A DNA stretch of 64,000 bases, from positions 3,256,501 through 3,320,500 of the forward strand of contig JAFFSR010000353.1 in assembly GCA_017163975.1 (NCBI GenBank). Reading direction: 5' to 3'. The notes beneath the pieces are model-generated. The model saw only the letters and a program-made list of their open reading frames with translations, did no database searches and had not been told where the DNA came from. A program made the translations under genes and the position numbers. This stretch comes from Anastatus disparis (lineage: Eukaryota; Arthropoda; Insecta; Hymenoptera; Eupelmidae). Shown here in pieces: positions 24,606 to 34,840 of this stretch (position 1 is its first letter; the number at the start of each line of letters is the position of its first letter).

Positions 24606-26013
24606 ATGGCGGGGGATAGTGATGGCCGTGATTCTGTTCCTCCGAATAAATTTAGTAGTTATAACTATTATTGTTGTGCAACAAAAAAATGCAGTACTAT
24701 TTTTTGTCTATATTGTGGGAGTGCATATCATATAAGCTGTTTGGAAAGAGATTGCACTGGATATATTGTTATAGATGAAAATACAATTATTTGCTGCGAA
24801 GAGGATGACATAACCTGAATTTGTACAGAAGATTTCAATAAGTTAAATGATGCTGGAAAGTTAAAAATTATGATAAAACGCTTAGTTAAAGAAAAAAAGG
24901 ATTTGATCTCTTGCAATGATAAACTCAAAAACGCATTAAACGAACATAAACAAGCTATAAATGAAACAATTATCAATACTGAGGAGGAAGTAAGTGATAT
25001 AAGTGATCTTAAAGGTGAAAACAAATTTTTAAATAATATAAATGAAGAACTAAAAAAAAGAATAGATACGTTAAATGAACTTAATACGGAATTAAAAAAT
25101 AACAATAAATTATTAAGTGAGAAAATAGATAAGCATGAATGTGTGAGTGATTCACGTATTATGACACACACTTATGCTCAAAGCGTACAAACATGGAAAC
25201 CGCGAGCACTGCCATCTAAACCGCCAAGTATTATCATAACCTCAAAAAAAAAACACAAATAATACTACAATGCATACAAAAATTGTACAAAAACTTAATA
25301 CTAATAAAAAAATACAAATTAATAAATGTATCAAAGGTAAAGACAAAATTATTATTAAATGTAATACTGAAAAGGATAATGATGAGGTTTTAAAATTAAT
25401 GAAGGAAATAAATCTACAAGGACAAGTGAAAATAGAAGAATTAAATAAACCAAGGATCAAAGTTGTTAATATAGATTATGACATTACTAAATGTAATGCT
25501 ACTGATATCATTAATGACATAAAAGAAAGGAATTATTTGGATGAGAAAGACGAACTTTCTGTCGTTCACGGGTATAAACATTGGACATATGATTCATGGA
25601 ACTTAATATTGGAGGTGAATGCTGGTACATACGGAAAAATTATGGCTGATAGGAAAATCTACATTGGATGTAATCGCTGTCGAGTATTCGACGATTTCAA
25701 TGTAAATATATGCAAAAACTGTTGTGGATATGGCCATAATACTACTAAGTGCAGAAATGATGCAGTTTGCCTATACTGTGCTGGTAATCATTTCCATAAA
25801 GACTGTACAGATAAAACAAAAAAGAAATGTATTAATTGTTGTAATTATAATGATAAGCATGATATTAAGAGGAATACTAAGCATACAGCGGACTGTTTCA
25901 AGGATTGTAACACATATGATTTTATGCTCAACTTAAACATTAGCCGGACTGATTACCCTTACGACCCAATAACTATTAACAACAATCAACAACAATCATC
26001 AGACAGAAGATAG
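24606..26013 (+). pseudogene. LINE ORF1: PHD-like finger, coiled coil, zinc knuckles
   Basis: The first 70 residues have a Cys/His pattern like a PHD finger (C23/24, C29, C34, C37, H42, C45, C50, C63/64). An in-frame TGA after residue 70 (24,816-24,818) separates it from a long Glu/Lys/Asn-rich coiled coil (24,870-25,130). A further stop lies at 25,260-25,262. The final 247-aa segment (25,270-26,013) ends in CCHC-type knuckles (CRVFDDFNVNICKNCCGYGH, then CLYCAGNHFHKDC, then CINCCNYNDKH). The protein would bind LINE RNA. A PHD-like domain is known in ORF1 of some CR1-group elements; its role here is inferred. Two stops suggest a dead copy. Confidence 0.75.
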
Positions 26014-26480
26014 AGGAACTAAGGTTTTTTTTATTATTATGCTAATAATTTAAAAAAAGAAAAAAATAAATAAATAAATAAAATAAGATAAAGAATAATA
26101 AAATAAAATGGATAGTAATTTTGATTATATAGATGATTTATTAACTATTATAAATCAAGAAGCTGAGTTTTATAATTGTTTGTCTCTTAATAATTATATT
26201 AAAAATAACAAGGAATATATACTGTATTTAAATATACATAGTCTTTATGCAAATTTTAACAAACTGATTATTTTTGTTGAAAGATTGAGCGTAAAACCCT
26301 CGGTTATTGTCTGTGCTGAAACTTGGTGCTTAGATTATTGTAATTACTATAATTTAAAAGGTTATACTATGTATTATAATGAAAGTTGTATAAATAGGGC
26401 GGATGGTGTAGTAATTTACGTGGATGATAATATTTCTGAAAGAACTGATATCATCAAAATAGGAAGACTTAATATATTAA

Positions 26481-26865
26481 CGGCAGGCCGGAGTAGATCC
26501 TGATACCGACCGAGTAACAATTGAGTTGTTTGTTATTTACTCAAGTATTAATCGGTGTATCTTCAAATTAAAGGTTAAGCGCAATAGATATTATTATTAT
26601 GAAAATCTATGCACAAGAAAAAAAAATTCTACCGCTCTGTTTTTGAGAAAAGTAAGGAACACCGAAGTAAAAGTTTATGTTTATAATATTTTTGCGTTCC
26701 TTACTTTTCTCAAAAACAAATCGGTAGATTTTTTTCTTCTTGTGCATAAATATTTGTAATAATAATATCTATTGCGCTTAACCTTCAATTTGCAGATACA
26801 CCGATTAATACTTGAGTAAATAACAAAAATTTCAATTAGACAAGGACAGCGAATCCGGCCTGCTC
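26481..26865. mobile_element. Palindromic MITE, family B copy 1
   Basis: A 385-bp near-perfect palindrome (arms with TTAAAGGTTAAGCGCAATAG and its complement, and TTTTTGAGAAAAGTAAGGAA and its complement) with ends CGGCAGGCCGGA and CCGGCCTGCTC. It is flanked by TTAA at 26,477-26,480 and 26,866-26,869. It lies inside LINE endonuclease sequence, which rejoins across it. A second copy is at 32,453-33,070. Confidence 0.85.
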
Positions 26866-27197
26866 TTAAACACATGTGTTTATTTAGAAAATAATGAAAA
26901 GTTGCAATTATCTGCCATTTACAAATCACACGATATACCAAAATCTGAATTCATTTTCGAATTAAAAAATTATTTAAATAAAAAGAAAAAAGTTAAAAAT
27001 CATTTCATTATAGGTGATTTTAATATTAATTTATTGGTTAATGATTGTTAAAGTTCTGAACATTTAAATAATTCACTAGAAAAGGGGTTTGTACCGGGTT
27101 TCATGGGAGTAACTAGACCATCTGATTCTTTTAAAGAAGGTTCGTGTATAGACAATATTTTTATCAAGACTGAGTCTATCAACACAAAAACTTTTAA

Positions 27198-27599
27198 CGG
27201 GATGTCGTAGTTGTTGGAATCGATTTTTGCTTTTTTTATCTTACTGATATCTTTTTAAATTTACTATTTGGACAAATATAATGACTTGTCCGCGGTAAAA
27301 CTATATTAATACAATAATTTTCGTTAAATTAAAAATTCAATTTTGCTTCATATTTTTTTATGAACTTTGAATGAAAATTAGATATCAAGCTCGATGAACC
27401 TAACCTCAAAATAGTATATATCGAAAGTTTGTTTATAACTTTTTATGTATATTATTTTGGTAAATTTCTTGACTTGTCCGCGCTAAGGATTAATCTTACG
27501 AATTTTCTTACTGAAGTGAAAGAATTTGATTTGACGCACTGTTTACTCATGAACTTTGAATAAAAATACTATCAGGAGGAGCAGAACTACGATATCCTC
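27198..27599. mobile_element. MITE with TTAA target duplication, family C
   Basis: 402 bp bounded by TTAA at 27,194-27,197 and 27,600-27,603, with inverted ends CGGGATGTCGTAGTT and the complement of AACTACGATATCCTC. It interrupts LINE ORF2. The interior is less palindromic than in family B, and repeats TGACTTGTCCGCG at about 27,282 and 27,472. A diverged relative is at 2640-2900. Confidence 0.8.
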
Positions 27600-30009
27600 T
27601 TAAATTGTTACAACCATGTCCTGATCACTTTCCGCTATTTATCTCTATAAGTTATATAAGAAATATTGCATCTACTAATATTCCTACATATATTAATTAT
27701 AAAAAGCTAACAAGCATGGCAAATTATATAGATTGGTTAGAGATACTAGAGATACAGGATCCTAATGTTGCAGTAAATGTTTTAATAGATAAAATTAATA
27801 TTTGTGTTGAAATGGCTAAGTCAAATATTAAAATAAATTGTAATAAAAAGTATGCTTCTAGGAAAGAATGGATTACAAATGGTATTATAAATTCGTGCAA
27901 TAAAAAAGAAAAATTGTATAATAAATGGAAAAGCGATATTAATAACGTAGAAAAAAAGAAGGAATATACTAACTATGTGAAAATTCTTGATAAGTTAATC
28001 AGAGATGCTAAATTTAGATACGAAAAATATGAAATAGAAAAAAATATAAACAATAAAAAACAACTCTGGCAAATAATCAATTCAAAACTGAGCAAAAAAC
28101 AAAAGAAAACACAAGGTATTGGTTATGTTTTCGATAACAATAATAGTAAAGTTAGTGATCCCATTAAAATAGCTAATTTTATGAATGATTATTTTGGTAA
28201 TGTTGGTGAGGAGTTAAGTAGGAAATTACAAAATCATAATAATAATTTAATTCAACTACCTGATATGAATAGTAAAACCATTTTTTTGAAACCTACTAAC
28301 CATGTTGAGCTGGAATCAATCATAGATAGACTTAAAAATAAATCGGGTGGTGTTGACAAAATCAATGCACGAACTATAAAAATTCTAAAAAATTTTATTA
28401 TTAGCCCGTTGGTGCACATTATAAACTTAAGTATTGAAAAGTCAATATGGCCTGATTCACTTAAGAAGGCTGAAATAATTCCTTGTCATAAATCTAATAG
28501 CAGACACAATGTATCAAACTATAGACCTATTTCTCTCATCTCCAATATTTCTAAGATATTTGAAAGATTAATCTATAATAGATTACTTGAATTTATAAAT
28601 CACTGTGATTTGATTTCTGTTAAACAGTATGGTTTTTTGAAAAACAAGGGTACAAAAGATGCTTTAAATAAAATAACGGAAATGATATTAAACAGACTTG
28701 ATAATAGTAAGCCAATTATAATTGCTTTTTTGGATCTAGCAAAGGCATTTGATACAGTTAACCATGATCTTCTCCTTGGGAAATTGTATAATTACGGGAT
28801 AAGAGGTAATGCTCTTAAATTAATTACGGATTATTTGTACAATAGGAAACAGTGTGTTAGAATAAATAATAATATAAGCGAATATATAAATGTTATAATT
28901 GGTGTTCCACAAGGAACCATACTGGGTCCTTTACTATTTTTGCTGTACATAAATGATCTACTGGGTATTATTCCTGGGGAATCAATTTTCGTATTTGCGG
29001 ATGATACTGTGGTTGTCTCAACTGGTAATAGCTGGTTAGAGGTAGAAATGAAACTAAATAATTATCTGGAATTTGTATCAAGTTGGTTAAGGTCTAATAA
29101 GTTGGTATTAAATATTGATAAAACATCATTTATAACCTTTGGAAACTATAAAAATAGTGTACCCAGTGATATAAATGTATATATAGATAAGAAAAATATT
29201 AAAAGAATGAAATATTGTAAATATCTTGGTATTATTTTTGATGATAACCTCAAATGGAATAAACACATAGAGTATATAATTAACAAAACAAAATACCTTA
29301 TTTTTGTATTCTATAAATTAAACAAAATAATGAACGCAGCGACTTTAAAAATGATATATTATGCTCTCTTTAATAGTGTAATTAGTTACGGGATTATTGC
29401 ATGGGGAGGAGCTTACAATAATTACAAAAATCTATTACAAAATTTACAAAATAGAATATTAAAATTGATAAATAGAAATCATTTTGATGACGTAAGTTAC
29501 CCATTAAATATAACACAATTATATACTCTGGAATCAGTAATGTATCATTATGAGTCGTTGCAAGAAAAATATAACAACTCAAATAGTGCTACTAGATATA
29601 AGAACATACAAATACCAAAGAGAAAAAAAGCGATTAGTGGTAAAAGTTCACTATTGATAGCCATAAGAATATTTAACAATCTGCCGTGTGAACTCAAAAT
29701 ATTATGTACAAATAAATATGCAAGAAGAAAAAAATTAAAAAAGTGGATATTAAAAAATGTTTATTAACGTTTTTTTATCTATTGTATTTATAAATTATTA
29801 TGAATGAACATATCTGTCATAGCTATCATTAAGATGTTAAATATAATTGGTTCTAACCTTAGTTTTAAGTGAGTTAAGTTGAGTTAGTTTATAGTATGTT
29901 TTTTCAGTTTAGTTTTAGTTGCCGGTCTTACGTACAGGTATCTACGTATACCTCTGCAAGTTTAAGTTGCATGGCAGTGTTTTATGCCACTGTTTTGTAT
30001 ACTGCTGGA

Positions 30010-30013
30010 TGAA

Positions 30014-30045
<32 letters not shown>
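30010..30045 (+). repeat. (AAAT)n LINE tail
   Basis: About eight AAAT units at the 3' end of the plus-strand LINE, directly before palindrome-arm sequence resumes. It marks the priming end of the insertion. Confidence 0.85.
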
Positions 30046-30050
<5 letters not shown>

Positions 30051-30165
30051 TAAAATATTATTTATATATTCGATGATAAGACGAGCCTTTTTTTATTTTT
30101 AACACTATAGACCTCGTAAGTATATTAAAACTATTGCCACTTTCGCAATTATTCGATTTTAATTG

Positions 30166-30494
30166 CAAATGAAGCATAGACTTAAACCAAAGTTTAAAAT
30201 CTTTCTTTTAAAGTTTGAAAACATATTTATATAATTTTTTTACTGTTTAATAGTTCATTGAAAAAGATGAAGCAAAATAGAAAAAAAAATTTTATGAATG
30301 TGATACATGCAATTGTACTAGATTCTTATATTTTTAAAATAAAAGGAATATTCTTGGAATTAATGATTTCTTATTTCAATCGCTTATAAATAATTGTAGA
30401 AAAATTGCAAAACCATTATATCTTACACTGTATAATTTTGCACTTATATTTATTCTGTATATTTACAAATGAGGTCTCGATAACTTTGTAGTGA
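30166..30494. other. Noncoding sequence between two inverted-repeat elements
   Basis: AT-rich, with no frame or repeat that I can support. Confidence 0.5.
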
Positions 30495-32452
30495 ATTAAA
30501 ATTTCTCAAATGGGCCACTAAAAATCGGCCGGTCGCTTTTTATAGATCCTTTTGGATATTTTGGAAGTTACATATATAAAAATTAGTATCCTAAAACGAT
30601 TACAAAATTTTCAATTGTTCAAAAAGCTGTTAACTAATAAAAATTCCAGAACCTTTTTTTTTAATTGCGATATCTCGGTAAATAATTGGTGAATCTTAAC
30701 GAAATTTTTATCGTATATTTAGAAATGATTGAAGAACATAATAATATATAATTTACGTGAGAAAAATGTAATTTTTTAATAAATAATTGATTTTGCAATA
30801 AACAAATGCAAATTCAACAAACTTCTCGGTGTCGCAGCTGAAATTTTTTTTACATTTTTATTTCTAAATTAATCATATTTAAACATCAGCATAATAAAAT
30901 TTATGTGCTCTCTATTCATAAAAAAGCTATGAATATTTTTAAATTTGGCATAGCGGCTGTGGCAGACGCGCGGTGTCTACCGCTATACCTGACGTTAAGC
31001 TTCCCGACATACTTATGTATATAAGAATACCGCAACAATATCAAAAATATTAAAATGCACGCAAAATTTTGAGAAAATTTAAGGTTATTCTACATACAAA
31101 AATACACGTTTTATTTATTTGGCATTTTTCTATATCTCCTCTCATTAAGCAGATATCGGAAAAATAAAAAAGACCCTTTTTTGAACATAACAATCGCTAA
31201 ATCTTGGTCGATCTTGAACCTAGAAAAAAACTAAAATATAAATTTGAAGTTAAGCAAAATACCTTTAAAACTAGCCGTGTAAAATTTTTTTACCATCATT
31301 TTCCGAAAAATGATTCAAATTTAAACACAGGCGAATGAAAAATTTTTTTCTTCTATTTTTAATTCGTAATATTTCCCAGACAAGTACTCAAAATTAAATT
31401 GCCTATACACCATTAAAAAGTCCTTACAAATACGTTTAAAATGAGTGATCGTAGAGTTCTGTACGACCCTTATTTGTTAAGATACAAAATTTTTTAATTA
31501 GTACTTTTTTTCTCAAGGGTGGCTCTTTTTTATTGGATCCCACTGTATATTATCTATAATTTTTCAAGCCGATTAATAAATCTTAAGAAAATAATTTATA
31601 TATTATTCAATATTTATTTTAATTGTTTTTTAATAAATTTATTTATTTTTTAAAATATTTCATTACTTTTATCATAGTGCATTAGTAATAATTTAAAAAA
31701 ATAATTTATGAATTTGTACTTTATGCAAAACATCGATTTTGGTATATTAGTGTAATATTAATAAACCATGTAATGAAAATTATTTAAAATGTAAGGTTTT
31801 TTCAATTTAGTGCAAAAGTTCTGTGATAAAAATAAAGAAAAGTATTAAGAAATAAGTATAAATAAATAAATGTATTAAGAAATAAGTATAAATAAATATT
31901 AAATATTATATAATTAATTTTTTGCCATCCTCATCTCAAAATTGCAACTTTGTTGCTCTTTTTTGACTCTTATGGCAAAAATACGGTTCACAACTGGTAT
32001 AAAAAGGCTTTTTATACCCGTTACGAAATGTACTATTTTCCAACGTGGTGAGCAAAAACCGATTTTCGGCGCCTATTTTGCTCACTCAAAACAAGCACTG
32101 AAATCGAATTCTGCTCACCTTGTTGAAAAAAATTCTATACCCCACTAGTGGCAAAATAGGTCATCCACTCGTCTCTTTGGTCACTCTCGCTATGCTCGAG
32201 TGGCAAAACGACTCGTGAGAGAATGACCTATCTTGCTCATTAGTAGATTAATGTACTACTCTGACGATTTATTGATCAGCGTAGAAAATTATAGATAATA
32301 TAAGTGTGTCTAAGAAGCTTAGTGTCAGTCGTAGCGGTAGGTGCCGCTCGTCTGCTACAATCGCTATGCAGCCTATTAAAATATTTATAACCTTTTTATG
32401 AATACAGAGCACATAAATTTTATTTTACAGATATTTAGATAATTAATATAGA

Positions 32453-33070
32453 CCACGCCAGAGTAGAAGCTGATACCGACCAAGTAACAATTGAGTTTTT
32501 TGTTATGTTGTTAAATATATGCACGCTCAATCCGGTTTATTCGCAAGTAACGTAGCGCCAACTATTACAGCATGATACAGCTGGCGACTCTCCGTTGTCA
32601 GTCCATGTATATCGGTTAAATAGAGCAGACCAAGTTACTTAATATAAAACTATATTGTTTTATTCTATTTAATAAAGACCTTTTATTTTTATATAAAATA
32701 AATTCAAGAATTCATTTATTTTATTACAATATATTTAACATATTTACTTAAATATGAATTGGTGTATGTTTAAATTAAAGGTTGAGCGCAATAGATATTA
32801 TTATAAACATCTATACACTAGACAAAAAAATTCTACTGCTTTGTTTTTGAGAAAAGTAAGGAAGGCCAAAGTAAAAGTTTATGTTTATAATATTTTCGCG
32901 CTCCTTACTTTTCTCAAAAACAAAGCGATAGATTTTTTTTCTTGTGCATAAATATTTGTAATAATAATATCTATTGCGCTTAACCTTCAATTTACAGATA
33001 CACTGATTAATACTTGAATGAATAAAAAAAATCTTAATTAGACAAGGACAGCGAATTCGGCCTGCTCTTG
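32453..33070. mobile_element. Palindromic MITE, family B copy 2, interrupted
   Basis: Same family as 26,481-26,865 (AAAGGTTGAGCGCAATAGAT, TTTTTGAGAAAAGTAAGGA, GGACAGCGAATTCGGCCTGC). The flanking 4-bp duplication is TAGA (32,449-32,452 and 33,071-33,074), confirmed by the unoccupied other arm of the host element, which reads TTTAGAAATAAAAATG. A 231-bp LTR-like insertion lies inside. Without it the copy is about 387 bp, against 385 bp for copy 1. Confidence 0.85.
32510..32740 (+). mobile_element. Solo LTR candidate in the MITE
   Basis: 231 bp beginning TGTTAAATATA and ending TATATTTAACA (TG...CA with an 11-bp terminal inverted repeat). It is flanked by TATGT and TATTT, where the empty MITE copy has TATTT. 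A polyadenylation-like AATAAA lies near 32,670. The size, ends and 5-bp duplication (one mismatch) fit a solo LTR of a retrotransposon. The family is unknown. Confidence 0.7.
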
Positions 33071-33475
33071 TAGAATAAAAATGTTAAAAAAAATTTCAGC
33101 TGCGACGCCAAGAAGTTTGTTGAATTTGCATTTGTTTATTGCAAAGTCAATTATTTATTAACAAATTACATTTTTCTCACGTAAATTATACATTATTATG
33201 TTCTTCAATTATTTCTAAATATACGATAAAAATTTCGTTAAGATTCACCAATTATTTACCAAAATTCCGCAATTTAAAAAAAAAAGGTTCTGGAAATTTC
33301 ATTTGTTAATAAATTTTTGAAAAATTGGAATTTTTGAAAATTGTTTTAGCATATTAATTTTTATATATAAAGTTTCCAAAATATCCAAGAGGATCTATAA
33401 AAAACGTCCGGTCGATTTTTAGTGACCCATTTGAGAAATTTTGACTCAGTATATGAGCATATCAAAAAATAAGAA

Positions 33476-33640
33476 AAATATTGCTATTGGTAAATTCAAT
33501 GCAGTATCCCCAAAAGATGGTGCACGTTTTTTTTTAAATTATTATCAAACAGAATGAAAGGTGTAACATCTTATAAAGATTTACGAACCCATGAAAATGT
33601 GACTTATAATACTTATAAAGAAACAGCTTTAGCAGACTGA
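33476..33640 (+). pseudogene. Helitron/PIF1-like helicase fragment
   Basis: A short decayed piece reads IGKFNAVSPKDGARFFLNYY, then after one frameshift near 33,560 KGVTSYKDLRTHENVTYNTY KETALAD. This order (a VSP..GERF-type block, then a TS..DLRT block, then an E.A.. block) is characteristic of the helicase region of Helitron Rep-helicase proteins. Flanking sequence gives no further helicase motifs and no Helitron ends (CTRR hairpin) were found, so this is a scrap. It lies just outside the TIR element ending at 33,445. Confidence 0.6.
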
Positions 33641-34840
33641 TTCCATTCATATTCATGCAGGTCGTTACTGATCGAATTTTTTTTTCTCTTCTAAGTGATA
33701 CAAATACCTTCCAATATGTATATGAAGATAAAATTTATCTCATAGAACGCTCGAAAATATGTTTTTTCCTCACTATAGCGTGTTTAGTGTTGGGTGTAAA
33801 AATAAAAATTGAAAATGAACCTCAATTTTCAAATTGCCGTAGCTCCGTCAATTTTTTACCTTTTTGGGCGTTCTTTTAATGAAAATATGCGAAATTTAGT
33901 TTAAAAAAAAATCAATTAAACTGAAAACGCAAATAATTAAATAAAAAAATCTAATAATAAAATTTAAAGTGATAATAATTAAAAATATAACAATAAGTAA
34001 CAAAAATATGAAAAATAACTAAACAATAAAAAATATAATGATGATAAAATAAAAAACAAAAAAAGGCGTTTTTGGGGCGTCAGAAAAATTAAATCTCTTA
34101 AAAAAAACTTTTTGGAGATTGATTAACGATTTATTAATTATTGAATCAAGTAATAAGAAAATAATGTTTTATATTGTTGTAATCAGATTAGCTAAAGATT
34201 TGAGAAAAATCTCAAAATAGCAAAATTAACAAAAAAAATCAATTAAAAGTTTATTCTACTATTTTCTTCATAAAAACGAAACTTGATGAGATAGGGTAAG
34301 AAAACTTGTTAGAGCTTATTCTACAGTAAATTTTCTATAAATAAAAGCAATTAACCCAAATTCGATGGTGGGACCGGAAAAAAAGTGTTTTGTGCCCTTA
34401 AGGCCCTTGGCGAGGGTTTCCACTAATCAAAAAATCTAATGCGCCGTAACGGTACCTCTATATTTCACGCAATTAAAATGCATTAATTAAATTTAATATT
34501 ATATTTAAAAATTGAGTTAATTCATAAAATTAAGTTGAATACATAAATGCAATTCATCGTAATATTAACTACAGTTTGAAATGTAAGGTGGTGTTGAAAG
34601 TCGTTACTCAAGACTATATGTCTTGTCTTTTGTATGGGTAAACAGTTAAATCTAAAATTACATATAAAAAAATAAAATTAAGTATAAGATGTTAGAAAAT
34701 AATTGTATTGTGTAACATAATATTTTTAGTTAATGTATAACATATATATGTAAAAAATATTTATAGTAAAATAATTTCAAAAATTAGAAAAAGGAATTAT
34801 TAATTTTTTTTGTTATATATAGAAGAAAATATTGCTTATG
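33641..34840. other. Noncoding AT-rich sequence
   Basis: A 74-aa frame at 33,655-33,879 has no recognisable motif and follows the helicase scrap without continuing it. The rest holds no supported gene or repeat. Confidence 0.45.

Larger units (their letters stand above)
26108..29767 (+). pseudogene. LINE ORF2 split by two MITEs
   Basis: The endonuclease begins at 26,108 (LYLNIHSLYANFNKL, then VIVCAETWC) and runs to about 26,476. A MITE interrupts it. Endonuclease text resumes at about 26,870 (FIIGDFNINLLVND, then one stop near 27,050, then GSCIDNIFIKTES) and is cut again by a second MITE at 27,198. The remaining 720-aa frame (27,605-29,767) is fully open: reverse transcriptase with GGVDKINARTIKI, YRPISLISNISKIFE, the Asp in AFLDLAKAFDTVNHDLLL, GVPQGTILGPLLFLLYINDL and FADD (about 28,999), then the thumb (KYLGIIFDDNLKW). 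There is no RNase H. The element belongs to the Jockey/CR1 group; I do not fix the clade. The long intact frame means the MITE insertions did most of the damage. Confidence 0.88.
24599..30045 (+). mobile_element. LINE with PHD-like ORF1, containing two MITEs
   Basis: A plus-strand LINE sitting in the right arm of the large palindrome. It has ORF1 at 24,606, ORF2 to 29,767, a short 3' UTR and an (AAAT)n tail at 30,010-30,045. The palindrome arm stops at GAATGGAAA (24,598) and resumes at TCACATAAAATATT (30,046). This defines both ends by comparison with the intact left arm. The target duplication is short or absent. Two palindromic MITEs (26,481 and 27,198) interrupt ORF2; without them the element is about 4.65 kb. 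Confidence 0.8.
11910..30165. mobile_element. Large inverted-repeat element, right arm split by two LINEs
   Basis: The left arm (11,910 to about 15,000) reappears as its complement in three pieces: about 16,950-19,165, 24,288-24,598 and 30,046-30,165. The gaps are exactly two retrotransposons (19,166-24,287 and about 24,599-30,045). Examples: AATAATTGCGAGAGCGGCAA (11,932) pairs with TTGCCACTTTCGCAATTATT (30,134), and CTCTTTTCATGAATTTTGCA (12,048) pairs with the complement near 24,570. Without the LINEs the element would be about 7.4 kb with arms of about 3 kb around a 1.8-kb centre. No coding frame is seen in arm or centre. This could be a giant foldback transposon or an inverted duplication of host DNA; recurring terminal-type motifs favour a transposon. 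Confidence 0.75.
30495..33445. mobile_element. Non-autonomous element with TIRs of about 530 bp
   Basis: The left arm (30,495-31,025) pairs with 32,300-33,445 once a 618-bp MITE in the right arm is removed. Examples: AAATTTCTCAAATGGGCCAC with GTGACCCATTTGAGAAATTT, and GCATAGCGGCTGTGGCAGAC with its diverged complement near 32,350. The interior (31,026-32,299) has no supported coding frame; the plus-strand frame at 31,942-32,148 is short and featureless. It contains a smaller inverted pair (AAAATAGGTCAT at 32,152 and AATGACCTATCTTGCTCAT near 32,223). Confidence 0.7.

Noticed and set aside
31942..32148. 68-aa plus-strand frame in the centre of a TIR element, possible transposase piece
   Set aside because: Short, no DDE or helicase motif, crosses a local inverted repeat.
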